Source of the DNA: Syntrophaceae bacterium UBA4778
GTDB taxonomy: Bacteria > Desulfobacterota > Syntrophia > Syntrophales > UBA4778
Direction: 5' to 3'
Length of the DNA: 15,700 nucleotides
NCBI GenBank assembly: GCA_002403175.1
Contig: DHHG01000015.1
Coordinates: 1-15,700, forward strand
Program-made: the position numbers and the translations under genes
Part shown: piece after piece, positions 1 through 8,378 of the stretch
Numbering within the stretch: position 1 is the first letter of the stretch
Layout: every line of letters begins with the position of its first letter
The notes under the pieces: model-generated
Seen by the model: the letters and a program-made list of their open reading frames with translations, nothing else
Databases searched by the model: none
Told to the model about the DNA's origin: nothing

Positions 1-1062
1 ACCTTTAATACCAGGATTTGTCGAACCCAACGATTGAACCGCTTTAGTCTGATTTATGATGTCGAGCGCAGGTTGAAGGAATCTGGAATGTCCGGTCATT
101 TCGCAATAACGAAGCCACACAATTGCGATCTGGAGATTGCCCGTTACACATGAATACCTATTGCTAGATTTCCAGTTCTCATCATAAGTTGCATAGAGTG
201 GGAATCTTCTTCCATCCATTTTTGCCTTTTTATAACATTCAAACAGATTTTCCAGGGCGATAGATAGGACACGCCTGATTTCTTTCTGCATTCTTTTGTT
301 CAGATATGGTGAAGACTCCAATAAACCTTGAAGTGTATACGCAATCGTATGGGTTAACGGTTCTTCAGAGTCTTTAAAGCCCATATGTTTGAACCACCCT
401 TTTTCATTTGACTGCATCAATGTCCAATTAATATTCTTCATTGCACAATGAAGGTATTCTTTTTTATGTGTGAATGAAAATAGCTTCAGCATCGCCCAGG
501 ATACAAGCGTGTTATACGAATGGACCTTATTAGCATACGTATGCTTACTCCATTTCCCATCTTCATCCTGAATACTGCATAACCAGTTGCATGCCTCACG
601 AGATGCCTGAATATACTTTTCCTTTCCGGTTATCTCATGCAAATCCATCCACCCATGAATCACCTGTCCAGTATTGAAGACAATCGGATAGGCATTTATC
701 CCCACGCCTCCCCTTACAGCTCCTGAATCCAGTTGAATTCTAATTTCCCAATCTGCCATACGAATAATTCGATTCAGAACCTCCGTTTCACCGCTATACC
801 GAAAATAATCAGTCAGGGTCGATATTATATACCCGGTTGTTTCCGGATACGGCGGCAACCATCCTCCGTAAAAAGGATAGTACCCGCCTGAGACTCCCCC
901 GCAGTTAGCGGAATCCTGAGCCCTGCAGATCCAACGCACAGCCTCCTTTAGATGGACTGAGTCGGTATCCTGTTTATGCTGCTTCTTCAGGAAATTATGA
1001 ACAATAATCTCAAAATGGGATTTATCTTTAAAGGACTGAATCACTTTTCTTGCGTCCGGCAT
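1..1062 (-). CDS. Alpha/alpha-toroid protein of EPS loci, 3' end cut by window edge
   Basis: Reading the minus strand from ATG at 1062 gives an uninterrupted frame of 354 codons that leaves the window at base 1, so the C-terminus is missing. The start is well supported: GGAGGA lies five bases upstream, 29 bases after the flippase stop. The protein is soluble, with no signal peptide. It is rich in Trp, Tyr and Gly and has repeated helical hairpins with QW-like turns: QDEDGKW at about 165-171, FNTGQVIHG at 129-137, LTHTIAYTLQG at 236-246 and SCVTGNLQIAIVW at 304-316. These features fit an alpha/alpha-toroid fold such as the prenyltransferase/squalene-cyclase-like, AGE-epimerase or unsaturated glycosidase folds. 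Proteins of this kind (VpsJ-like) recur in exopolysaccharide loci. No catalytic residues can be assigned, so the role (glycan trimming, epimerisation or binding) is open. I am confident of the coding region and moderately confident of the fold. Confidence 0.8.
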   Translation of the reverse strand, partial: MPDARKVIQSFKDKSHFEIIVHNFLKKQHKQDTDSVHLKEAVRWICRAQDSANCGGVSGGYYPFYGGWLPPYPETTGYIISTLTDYFRYSGETEVLNRIIRMADWEIRIQLDSGAVRGGVGINAYPIVFNTGQVIHGWMDLHEITGKEKYIQASREACNWLCSIQDEDGKWSKHTYANKVHSYNTLVSWAMLKLFSFTHKKEYLHCAMKNINWTLMQSNEKGWFKHMGFKDSEEPLTHTIAYTLQGLLESSPYLNKRMQKEIRRVLSIALENLFECYKKAKMDGRRFPLYATYDENWKSSNRYSCVTGNLQIAIVWLRYCEMTGHSRFLQPALDIINQTKAVQSLGSTNPGIKG

Positions 1063-1091
1063 ATGTTCCTCCGGATGTAAATTCGTTTCTC

Positions 1092-2657
1092 TTAGGCAGT
1101 AATTTTTTTTCTCAGCATAATGGAAAGGGAGCGCAGCAGGCTTTCATCAAATATCCATATATACGCCAGATAAGATGATAACCCAAACAGGATCGAAAGC
1201 ATCAACCGCAGAATAATTTCATCTGGCTGGATCTGACTCATAATACGTTGGGCCGTCAGCGTCACAACAGACATAATGAAGGCGCCGAGTATCGGATGCA
1301 GGACAGTCCTCGCGTACTCTGCAACCCCGATTCCAATCATCCGAATTGTGATTAGTGTCCAAACCAAAGCAATCAGCACGTATGTTGTGAACCATGGAAT
1401 CAGTACGGCCTGGAATCCATATTGAACGGCATAATAGAACGATAGTGGAACAAGGAGAGCCGCAGCTGAATGATAATACAATGTATGTCTCGGCTTTCCG
1501 AGGGCATTATGGGCAAAACCGTTCAATGCATTCAAGGATACGAAAATCTGAGCCAGGCAAAGATATCGAAAAAGCTGGGCGGCCGACATCCATTTATCTG
1601 TAAATACCAAAGGAACGAGATCACCTCCGATCAGATACCCGCATGTAAACAAAGGGATGATAATAGAAGCAGTAATCCGGATGGTACTCAAGAAGAAAGA
1701 TCGGAATTCATGCATTCTGTTCTGAAGAACAGATAGGGCCGGAAAAGCTATCTGATTTATCATGACCGTGATCTTTTCCGTTGGAATCTGAGCCAACTGA
1801 AGAGCAAAAGAATAATAACCCAGAATTTGTGTTGTCCAGGCTCTTGCTGCAAAAAATTTATCGGATTTTTCAGTGCCATAGAACAATGTACCTTGAAACA
1901 CGATGATCAGTCCAAAGCGAAGGTACTCACGTATCTCTTGAAATGAAAAATGGAATTCCGGAACCCATTTTTCCTGTGTCAGATACAGAACCGTTTGTGC
2001 TATTCCCAGAATGATTGCCCCCCCAATCAATGTCCATGCCCCCGCTCCGTTCAAAGCCAAAAGGATCATACCGATCCCAGAAATCAGAACGGATATTATT
2101 TCGACTATCCCAATTTTAATGAATTCAAGTTTTCTTTTCAGAATGTTCAAAGGGACAATTTGCAGCCCCTGAAGGATGAAGAGAAACCCAACTGCCCTGG
2201 TGAGCGGAATGATTTTCGGTTCATAGAATATACGGCTTGACAGTTCTGCGATTCCGAAACAACTCACGGCAAGGCAGAGGCTAATGAAAAATGAAAACCA
2301 GAATACAGATGATAATTCTTTTCTATTGATATCTGCCCTTTGAATGATAGCAGCACCCAGGCCCAGTTCACTGAACCGCATTGCATACCCTGAAATAATC
2401 GTTGACATCTCCATCAGACCGTAATCACCGGGCTGAAGTAGCCTGGCGATAAATATTGTGGCCGTCCAGGAGAATATCTGGGATATGATTTTACAAAGTG
2501 CGAACCACGATGAGATTACAGCAATTCTGCTTTTGAATGCCGTCCACGAAAACTCGGTTTCGGTCGTACTCTCGTTTTGGGCCGTATGAAACGGAGCTAC
2601 CTGGCTTGAGGAGATCCCATCCTCTTTAGCGCCTTTATTTGGCGCAGAATACTTCAT
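1092..2657 (-). CDS. wzx: Wzx-type polysaccharide flippase (MOP superfamily)
   Basis: A 521-residue integral membrane protein with about 12-14 hydrophobic segments, the normal size and topology of Wzx/WzxC-like lipid-linked oligosaccharide flippases. These move undecaprenyl-PP-linked repeat units from the cytoplasmic to the periplasmic face of the inner membrane. A polar, probably cytoplasmic N-terminal tail of about 40 residues precedes the first helix. The family signature follows: ARLLQPGDYGLMEM at about 71-84, then FSELGLGAAIIQR at 95-107. The ATG at 2657 lies inside the preceding glycosyltransferase gene (23-base overlap) and has only a weak Shine-Dalgarno (GGAACGGG). No later Met occurs before residue 83, which would delete the first helix, so this start is retained and translational coupling is likely. 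The substrate is presumably the repeat unit built by the neighbouring transferases. The call is secure at superfamily level; glycan specificity is unknown. Confidence 0.88.
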   Translation of the reverse strand: MKYSAPNKGAKEDGISSSQVAPFHTAQNESTTETEFSWTAFKSRIAVISSWFALCKIISQIFSWTATIFIARLLQPGDYGLMEMSTIISGYAMRFSELGLGAAIIQRADINRKELSSVFWFSFFISLCLAVSCFGIAELSSRIFYEPKIIPLTRAVGFLFILQGLQIVPLNILKRKLEFIKIGIVEIISVLISGIGMILLALNGAGAWTLIGGAIILGIAQTVLYLTQEKWVPEFHFSFQEIREYLRFGLIIVFQGTLFYGTEKSDKFFAARAWTTQILGYYSFALQLAQIPTEKITVMINQIAFPALSVLQNRMHEFRSFFLSTIRITASIIIPLFTCGYLIGGDLVPLVFTDKWMSAAQLFRYLCLAQIFVSLNALNGFAHNALGKPRHTLYYHSAAALLVPLSFYYAVQYGFQAVLIPWFTTYVLIALVWTLITIRMIGIGVAEYARTVLHPILGAFIMSVVTLTAQRIMSQIQPDEIILRLMLSILFGLSSYLAYIWIFDESLLRSLSIMLRKKITA

Positions 2658-3864
2658 AATATACCCGTTCCACTTCTCTGGCCATCTTCTCAGAGGAAAA
2701 CCTCTCTCTGACGCTCCTCTGCGCAGTCCATCCGATTTGCCTCGTTCTGCGGGTATCTGCTAACAGCATCTCTATGGAATCTGCCATGGATTGAGGATCA
2801 TTCATAGGTGTAAGCAATCCGGTTTCACCATGGCATATTATTTCCGGGACACCTCCTGCATTCGTTGCAATAACAGGTTTGCCGAGAGCCATGGCTTCCA
2901 GAATAACCCTTCCGAATGGCTCCGGCTTTATGGAAGCGTGGATAAATATATCTGCAGCATTCATCAGATCGGGAATATCATTCCTGAATCCTAGCATGTA
3001 TACCTTGTCCGATAGTCCGTTTTCCCGGATGAACGCCTTTAATTTCCGTTCATAATGATCGGCAGTCAGAACCGTTCTTCCTATAATAAGTGCCCTCATA
3101 TTTGGGTACCGATCCTTGATCCGGCTCAATGCCTGTAGAAAAACATGCTGGCCTTTCCAGGTATCGATATTCCCTATCATCGCCAGCACAGTTTCTTTAT
3201 CAGAAATACCGAGCTGCCTGCGAATATCACTGGATGATTTTGCCGGCTTAAATTCCGCAAAATCCAAGCCGTTATGAATCCTGCAAGCCATCTTAGGTTT
3301 CAACTTTTGCATTTTTACCTGCAAAAGAAATGCATCACTCACGCAAATAATACAATCAATCATTTTTACCAACACACGCGTTTGAAGGCTTACAGGCGGC
3401 CTGGTGCCCCTGTCATGAGATACAATTTTAATCCCCTTTAAACGACTCGCGAGTATCCACTCATGATTGATATCGTAAGCATTATTTAAATGCACAAGAT
3501 CCGGTTTAATTTTCGACAGCTTTTCAAGCACCGAAGGCAATTTCAGGATTACATAACGAATCATCCTTGGTCCAGCTTTTAGATAATCGTAGATATTCCT
3601 CTCCGCCATACTAGAAGAGGAGGAAAATGGATCGACAATTACATCTGCATATTTTCTAAATCGAGAGATCATGGCGTTTTCAGAACAAAATAGTACGATC
3701 GGTTCGTATTCTGCCTTATCCAGTTCTTTTATAAGATAGAACAAACTGAAATACGATCCGCCTATTGTACCATCCTGGTTTGTTTCAAGATACAGGATCC
3801 TTTTTCTGTCTGGTGCCTGCATTTGTAAATTCGCACTTTCATTCAGATCACAACATGAATTCAT
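2635..3864 (-). CDS. GT4-family (GT-B fold) glycosyltransferase
   Basis: A 409-residue cytoplasmic retaining glycosyltransferase of the GT4 / Glycos_transf_1 type, probably adding one sugar to the lipid-linked repeat unit. The N-terminal Rossmann domain carries the glycine-rich acceptor loop (TIGGSYFSL, about 33-41). The C-terminal donor domain has GNIDTWKGQ (231-239), PEPFGRVILEAMALGKPVIA, with the E-x7-E pair E315/E323, and NAGGVPEII (335-343). Its length is typical of the family. The start at 3864 has no clear Shine-Dalgarno; a second Met at codon 15 would remove a poorly conserved leader and is a possible alternative. The gene lies 64 bases after the epimerase stop and overlaps the flippase start by 23 bases. 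Donor and linkage cannot be read from sequence. UDP-ManNAc is one possible donor because of the adjacent epimerase gene, but that is inference. Confidence 0.9.
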   Translation of the reverse strand: MNSCCDLNESANLQMQAPDRKRILYLETNQDGTIGGSYFSLFYLIKELDKAEYEPIVLFCSENAMISRFRKYADVIVDPFSSSSSMAERNIYDYLKAGPRMIRYVILKLPSVLEKLSKIKPDLVHLNNAYDINHEWILASRLKGIKIVSHDRGTRPPVSLQTRVLVKMIDCIICVSDAFLLQVKMQKLKPKMACRIHNGLDFAEFKPAKSSSDIRRQLGISDKETVLAMIGNIDTWKGQHVFLQALSRIKDRYPNMRALIIGRTVLTADHYERKLKAFIRENGLSDKVYMLGFRNDIPDLMNAADIFIHASIKPEPFGRVILEAMALGKPVIATNAGGVPEIICHGETGLLTPMNDPQSMADSIEMLLADTRRTRQIGWTAQRSVRERFSSEKMAREVERVYYEVFCAK

Positions 3865-3928
3865 CGTAATTTGCCGTGAGTTAATGATTTTCGATTTTAT
3901 ATTCTCAGACTAAATAGATGTTGCAAAC

Positions 3929-5083
3929 TCAATTTTGACAAGTGGACATATTGGCCCTATTTATTGCATGTTTGCTAATCACCTCAACGATTCTCAGAGC
4001 TGCTCCTCCATCCCATAATTCAGGAATATTATGAGACCGAATCCCGCTGATCAATATCTCCTCCACTTCTGAAATGATTCTGGTTCTATTGACGCCGACC
4101 AGCCTGTTCGTACCCTCGTCTATTGTCACAGGCCTTTCCGTATTTTCTCTTAACGTTAGACAGGGAATTCCGAGCACAGTCGTTTCCTCCTGAATTCCTC
4201 CCGAATCTGTTAAAACCAAATCTGCATTCGACATGAGCTTTAAAAAATCAAGATAGCCTTGAGGGCCCGTTACCATAATATTCTGATTTGTAAAAATATT
4301 CATTTTATTGATGCGATCTGCAGTCCTCGGATGTACAGGAAAGATAACTTTTATATTCTTTGATACATCGGATATTGCATTAAGAATATCCTTTAGTTTT
4401 TCTGGCACATCAACATTCGACGGTCGGTGCAGTGTGAGTAGAGCATAGCGCTCAGATTTACCTGATATTTTTTCAATACCCAATCGTTGCAATATATCTG
4501 ATTGATCAGCTTTTAATCGATGCTGCATCAACGTATCTACCATAACATTGCCAACGAAATAGATTTTTTCTTCCTCGGTTCCTTCTGTGCGGAGATTAAT
4601 GCGGGCGCTCTTTTCCGTTATAAAAAGCATATCTGAGATTGCATCCGTAAGAATGCGATTAATTTCTTCAGGCATGGAACGATCTCTGCTCCTCAGTCCT
4701 GCTTCCACATGAATGATTTGAATTCCCATTTTTTTTGCAACCAGTGCAGCCGCTATGGTAGAATTCACATCGCCGACAACAACCAGATAGTCTGGTTTTT
4801 CTTTTTCCAGAACCGGTTCTATTCTCAGCATAATTTCAGCGGTCTGCCTTGCATGCGATGAAGATCCTACACCGAGATCATAGTCCGGTTTAGGGATAGC
4901 AAGGTCATCGAAAAATAGCTTAGACATTTCCCGATCATAATGCTGTCCCGTGTGCACGATAACGGAATTCAATTGAGGATGATTCTCTTTTCTATTATGT
5001 TCCTGAATGGCACGGGATATCGGCGCCAATTTCATAAAGTTGGGCCTGGCACCTACAACACTTAGGATTTTTATGGAGTGCAT
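3929..5083 (-). CDS. wecB: UDP-N-acetylglucosamine 2-epimerase, non-hydrolysing
   Basis: A 384-residue cytoplasmic enzyme matching the length of WecB/MnaA, which interconverts UDP-GlcNAc and UDP-ManNAc. The whole signature set is visible: GARPNFMK (11-18), HTGQHYD (44-50), VVVGDVNST (101-109), HVEAGLRS (125-132), MPEEINR (137-143), LHRPSNVD (218-225), FPVHPRT (248-254) and LTDSGGIQEE (291-300). The acidic and histidine residues known to matter in E. coli WecB have counterparts at D105, E127, the Glu pair 139/140 and H219. The ATG at 5083 is 24 bases after the preceding glycosyltransferase stop. No UDP-ManNAc dehydrogenase (wecC) is seen in the window, so the product may be used directly as ManNAc or oxidised by an enzyme encoded elsewhere. 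It is the only nucleotide-sugar gene here. The call is very secure. Confidence 0.95.
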   Translation of the reverse strand: MHSIKILSVVGARPNFMKLAPISRAIQEHNRKENHPQLNSVIVHTGQHYDREMSKLFFDDLAIPKPDYDLGVGSSSHARQTAEIMLRIEPVLEKEKPDYLVVVGDVNSTIAAALVAKKMGIQIIHVEAGLRSRDRSMPEEINRILTDAISDMLFITEKSARINLRTEGTEEEKIYFVGNVMVDTLMQHRLKADQSDILQRLGIEKISGKSERYALLTLHRPSNVDVPEKLKDILNAISDVSKNIKVIFPVHPRTADRINKMNIFTNQNIMVTGPQGYLDFLKLMSNADLVLTDSGGIQEETTVLGIPCLTLRENTERPVTIDEGTNRLVGVNRTRIISEVEEILISGIRSHNIPELWDGGAALRIVEVISKHAINRANMSTCQN

Positions 5084-5107
5084 TTTGGACTCTTTTCAGG
5101 GACTACT

Positions 5108-6271
5108 TTATTGATAAGCGGCCGCATTTTTATAAATGCGTTCATATTGATCTGCCATCACATTCAGACTGAATTTCATCCTGATTACTTCTTGAGCCTG
5201 TTTCCCAATTCTCTTTCTCATATGCTGGTCATCGAACAGTTCTTTTGCTTTCATAATCCATTTGAACGGTTCATTTAGATTGATCAGAAAACCGGATAGA
5301 GAGTCATCAATGATCTCCGGATTTCCCCCTACTTTAGATGCAAGAACGGGAATACCAGCTGCCATTGCTTCCAAGATGGTAATGGATATTCCTTCCGTAA
5401 TGGAGGTCAAAACGAATATATCCATAATGGATAAAAGTTGTGGGATATCCGTTCGCTCCCCCAATAATACTACTTCATTTTGTATGTCATACTTTATGCA
5501 TAGTTCCTGCAATCTCTTCCGCATGGGACCATCACCCACTGCCAACAGGGTAATAGGTAGGTTCATATTTTTTAATTCCCTGATTATCTGTAAAAGGAAT
5601 TCCTGATTTTTAAGAGGTACAAGTCTCGCGATATGACCGATGATAAATCGGTCCCGACCGATTCCTACTGACTTTCGAATCTCGGATGTATTGTACTTAC
5701 CGGTGTATCTGCACGGATCTATACCGTTCATGACAACCTTGAGCTCATGATTCATCATTCCTGAATCAATAATAGTTCGTTTTAGATCTTGAGAAACAGC
5801 TACAACACAAGAAATTCTCTTCATAAATAGTTTCTTGATCATATTGAGACTGCAATGAGAAGCGGTTTTCGGCTCTATTCCATGGTCCGTATGTACAATG
5901 CTGCGTATGCCGCACATACTCGCAGCTGGAAAGCCATATACGATTCCGGCATCGTTATGTGTGTGGATCAAATCGTATTTTCCTCGTTTCATAATCCGAG
6001 ATAATCTCATCGGTAAAAGCAGATCGAGCCCTTCTCCCTTATTTGTCTGAAACAGAGGCACTCCATTTACTTCCGCGCTTTTGGCTAGATTACCTCTATC
6101 CGCCAGGCAGCAGATTGCCTGATCGCTTCCTTTGCGTTTCAGATAGACAGCCAGATCTACAACAACGCGCTCAAGGCCACCTGTATTTAACGAATGTACG
6201 ATATGCAGAATCCGCAATTTGGCTTCCCGGTGCATGTATGTCGAGCTGGGACGACTTATATACATTCTCAT
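5108..6271 (-). CDS. GT4-family glycosyltransferase with long 5' overlap
   Basis: A 387-residue GT-B glycosyltransferase of the GT4 family, predicted cytoplasmic or peripheral, adding a sugar during repeat-unit assembly. The N-domain begins LRILHIVHSLNTGGLERV (about 19-36), the glycine-rich acceptor loop, and includes HTHNDAGIVYG and HTDHG (127-131). The donor domain shows IGHIARLVPLKNQ (211-223), VGDGPM (245-250), and E293/E301 of the E-x7-E motif in TEGISITILEAMAAG. The start is uncertain. ATG codons occur at 6271, 6265 and 6235, none with a strong Shine-Dalgarno. The conserved fold begins near residue 18, so Met13 at 6235 is sufficient and fits the family better. Whichever is used, the 5' end overlaps the O-antigen ligase reading frame by 65-101 bases, which is unusually long. 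The stop is 24 bases before the epimerase start. Sugar donor unknown. Confidence 0.9.
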   Translation of the reverse strand: MRMYISRPSSTYMHREAKLRILHIVHSLNTGGLERVVVDLAVYLKRKGSDQAICCLADRGNLAKSAEVNGVPLFQTNKGEGLDLLLPMRLSRIMKRGKYDLIHTHNDAGIVYGFPAASMCGIRSIVHTDHGIEPKTASHCSLNMIKKLFMKRISCVVAVSQDLKRTIIDSGMMNHELKVVMNGIDPCRYTGKYNTSEIRKSVGIGRDRFIIGHIARLVPLKNQEFLLQIIRELKNMNLPITLLAVGDGPMRKRLQELCIKYDIQNEVVLLGERTDIPQLLSIMDIFVLTSITEGISITILEAMAAGIPVLASKVGGNPEIIDDSLSGFLINLNEPFKWIMKAKELFDDQHMRKRIGKQAQEVIRMKFSLNVMADQYERIYKNAAAYQ

Positions 6272-7508
6272 TATGTAAGGGAGATGTTACAGCTAGGTTC
6301 ATCGCAGCTATTGTCAGCGCCAGTAAATAAAAAAAATACCAATTATAAGCCTGGGATAAAAAAAGTCCGCAGCTAATATATGCAATTGTACCCGTCTTCA
6401 GACCTAACATAAGATTCTTCAGGCTGTCATCTTGAACTTGCTTTACCGAAATGCCGATCATGAGCAGAATGCAACCCACATAGCCGACGAGTCCCAATAT
6501 GCCGGTTTCTGCAGTTATCTGTACTAATGAATTATGAGCTTCCTGCCAATTGCCGACTCCTTCGTGAGTTGCACCTTCCGATATTCTGAAATTTCCGAAT
6601 CCTACGCCGATGATCGGATTTTCCAGGCATATACTGATTCCTCTCTTGAGAATTGCCCATCTTGCCAGAAGAGAGCCCTCCTGACCACTTGCTAGGGTCG
6701 ACATCCTTTCCATGGAATATGGTGATAGAACTATAACCAGAATGAATATTCCAAGATACATAAGAAGTAGTTTTATTCTATTCTGTTTATCATACCAGGC
6801 GATGGACAGTCCTACTACTGCTAGACCGATCATTCCACCTCTCGAATAAGTAATGATCAATCCAGTCAAGAGAATCAGCGCTATACTGATGAATAGAAAT
6901 TTCCAGTTCTGAATTTTGTAAAGTATGAAATACCCTAACGGGATGGAAATGAGCAAATGTAGTGCCATATCGTTCGGATCATGAAAAGTGCCTCGTAAAC
7001 CTGCCCTATATCCTTCGATAATATATTCATGATTCAAATACCTTATAATAGCATTGACTCCAAGAATGGCCGTACTGAGTACAATGATCATGATGATCAA
7101 TTTCAATTTTCTTTCATCATTAATCATCAATACGATTCCCATAAATAAGATCAGTTCCTTTAAAATCATATCTTCTATTACTTGAACACTTCCACCCGGC
7201 CACAACCCGAACGGTATGGAAACAACAATTGCGATCAAGTACAGTGCAAAATAAATCATGATCGTGTGCCTTAATTTTCCAATCACATGGTGATCGATCA
7301 GCATGAATATAGAAATAGCTATGAGAATGCCAAGAAAACGGTGAACGCCTGCAATCGGAAAGTTCGTATATATCTCTTGAGGTCGTAAATAAATTAAAAT
7401 CGTAAAAAAAGATAATAGGATGAAATAAGGCAGGGTAATCCTTCTCCTTGTCTTTATCCTGAGGCGACTATCAATATTCGTGCTAATGTCACTTATATCT
7501 GCAGCCAC
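6171..7508 (-). CDS. O-antigen ligase / Wzy-type polymerase membrane protein
   Basis: A 445-residue polytopic inner-membrane protein with about ten or more hydrophobic helices and a large periplasmic loop, as in the O-antigen ligase/Wzy_C superfamily (WaaL, Wzy, PglL). These proteins polymerise repeat units or transfer glycan from undecaprenyl-PP to an acceptor. Visible family marks are YLRPQE (40-45), RGTFHDPNDMALHL (172-185), YSRGGMIGL (221-229), R283 in LLARW, NPIIGVGFGNF (297-307) and EAHNSLVQITAETGILGL (323-340) with the conserved His325. The start is GTG at 7508 with GAGAGG nine bases upstream; no Met follows before residue 69, so GTG is preferred. The hydrophilic tail after about residue 408 is encoded in DNA shared with the next glycosyltransferase. 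Polymerase and ligase cannot be told apart by sequence. Being the only such protein here, beside a flippase, favours a polymerase. Confidence 0.85.
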   Translation of the reverse strand: MAADISDISTNIDSRLRIKTRRRITLPYFILLSFFTILIYLRPQEIYTNFPIAGVHRFLGILIAISIFMLIDHHVIGKLRHTIMIYFALYLIAIVVSIPFGLWPGGSVQVIEDMILKELILFMGIVLMINDERKLKLIIMIIVLSTAILGVNAIIRYLNHEYIIEGYRAGLRGTFHDPNDMALHLLISIPLGYFILYKIQNWKFLFISIALILLTGLIITYSRGGMIGLAVVGLSIAWYDKQNRIKLLLMYLGIFILVIVLSPYSMERMSTLASGQEGSLLARWAILKRGISICLENPIIGVGFGNFRISEGATHEGVGNWQEAHNSLVQITAETGILGLVGYVGCILLMIGISVKQVQDDSLKNLMLGLKTGTIAYISCGLFLSQAYNWYFFYLLALTIAAMNLAVTSPLHNENVYKSSQLDIHAPGSQIADSAYRTFVKYRWP

Positions 7509-7612
7509 AGATGCGTACCTCTCGATAGATGATCCGTATTACTGCCCAGATCGATCTCAGCACAAAGCTTATTAACTTGGAATTCTATTAATGAGGGAAT
7601 ACTGGTATGTAG

Positions 7613-7636
7613 TTCATAAACACATATGATTATGAA
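7613..7636. repeat. Small AT-rich inverted repeat in the largest intergenic gap
   Basis: Within the 135-base gap between the acyltransferase stop and the O-antigen-ligase GTG, ttcataa (7613-7619) and ttatgaa (7630-7636) form a perfect 7-base inverted repeat with a 10-base spacer. It begins a few bases past the acyltransferase stop in the direction of transcription. It could be an operator-like dyad or a weak RNA hairpin. It has no GC-rich stem and no T-run on the minus-strand transcript side, so I do not call it a terminator. I found no convincing promoter boxes in this gap. Chance occurrence in AT-rich DNA is possible. Confidence 0.25.
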
Positions 7637-7643
7637 TTTTGGA

Positions 7644-8378
7644 CTATTGTTTCGTTTCCTTGTCTTTGCGATAGACTTCATCAATTCCCGAGATGACCAT
7701 CCTAGCGGGCACGCCCATTACAATGCTGTATGGCGGTACATTCCTGTTAACCAGTGAATTCGCAGCAACAATAGAGCCATCCCCGATTGTAACGCCTTTC
7801 AATATGACAGATCCTGTCCCGATCCAAACATTATTTCCTATAATAACCGGTCTGATTTCACTCGTGGAGGGCGGTTCTTTCTTCATTCTACGATAAGGGC
7901 TGATCGGATGCCCATCGTTATCCTGAATACTACAGCCGCCGGCAATCAAACAGTCATCTCCAATCTCAACATATTCACCTACGTTAATAGATACTTTATA
8001 ACCGAGATGTGTCCTGCTCCCAATTTTAAGCATAGGAGCTTTATTTCTAAAATTGCTTGAAAAGATATTGGAATCGATCTGAACCTCATCTCCTATTTGA
8101 ATTTTCAGGTGCCCCTCTATCCAGGGTATCCCGTTTATCAATGATAGGCCCCTGCCACATTTATCGCACCTTGCCTTGAATACAGGCACATGGATCATCT
8201 TCTCAATAATAAGTGGGACAATGAATCTCCATGCGATGAGCATTTCATAAATCGGTTTGAAAATAAACTTGACCGGAACGATATCTATATAAACTATGAA
8301 CAGAATAATATCCTTCAACTTCGAATAGATCCTGTTTTCTCTTTTCTTTATTTTATAAATGAATGTTTCAAATAACAT
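7644..8378 (-). CDS. Left-handed beta-helix (hexapeptide repeat) acyltransferase
   Basis: A 244-residue acyl/acetyltransferase of the LbH (WbbJ/maltose O-acetyltransferase-like) type, likely O- or N-acetylating a sugar in the cytoplasm. Hexapeptide repeats run from about residue 90 to 212 (for example IGNNVWIGTGSVILKGVTIG at 180-199). They are followed by the classic ending VPPYSIVMGVPARMV. The loop DNDGHP (153-158) contains His157, the likely catalytic base. Unusually, about 70 residues precede the helix: a basic start, a hydrophobic patch near 25-57 and a CDKCG motif (C71, C74), which may mediate membrane association or metal binding. ATG at 8378 has a good Shine-Dalgarno (AGAGG) and lies inside the amidotransferase gene (11-base overlap), so the two are translationally coupled. 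Acceptor unknown. The family call is firm. Confidence 0.9.
   Translation of the reverse strand: MLFETFIYKIKKRENRIYSKLKDIILFIVYIDIVPVKFIFKPIYEMLIAWRFIVPLIIEKMIHVPVFKARCDKCGRGLSLINGIPWIEGHLKIQIGDEVQIDSNIFSSNFRNKAPMLKIGSRTHLGYKVSINVGEYVEIGDDCLIAGGCSIQDNDGHPISPYRRMKKEPPSTSEIRPVIIGNNVWIGTGSVILKGVTIGDGSIVAANSLVNRNVPPYSIVMGVPARMVISGIDEVYRKDKETKQ

Noticed and set aside
5262..5606. 114-codon plus-strand reading frame
   Set aside because: It is antisense to conserved GT4 donor-domain sequence (E-x7-E and VGDGPM motifs), a typical complementary-strand shadow.
7493..7684. 63-codon minus-strand reading frame spanning the gap between the acyltransferase and O-antigen-ligase genes
   Set aside because: It overlaps both neighbours in other frames, has no recognisable domain or clear Shine-Dalgarno, and is short enough to arise by chance in AT-rich DNA.
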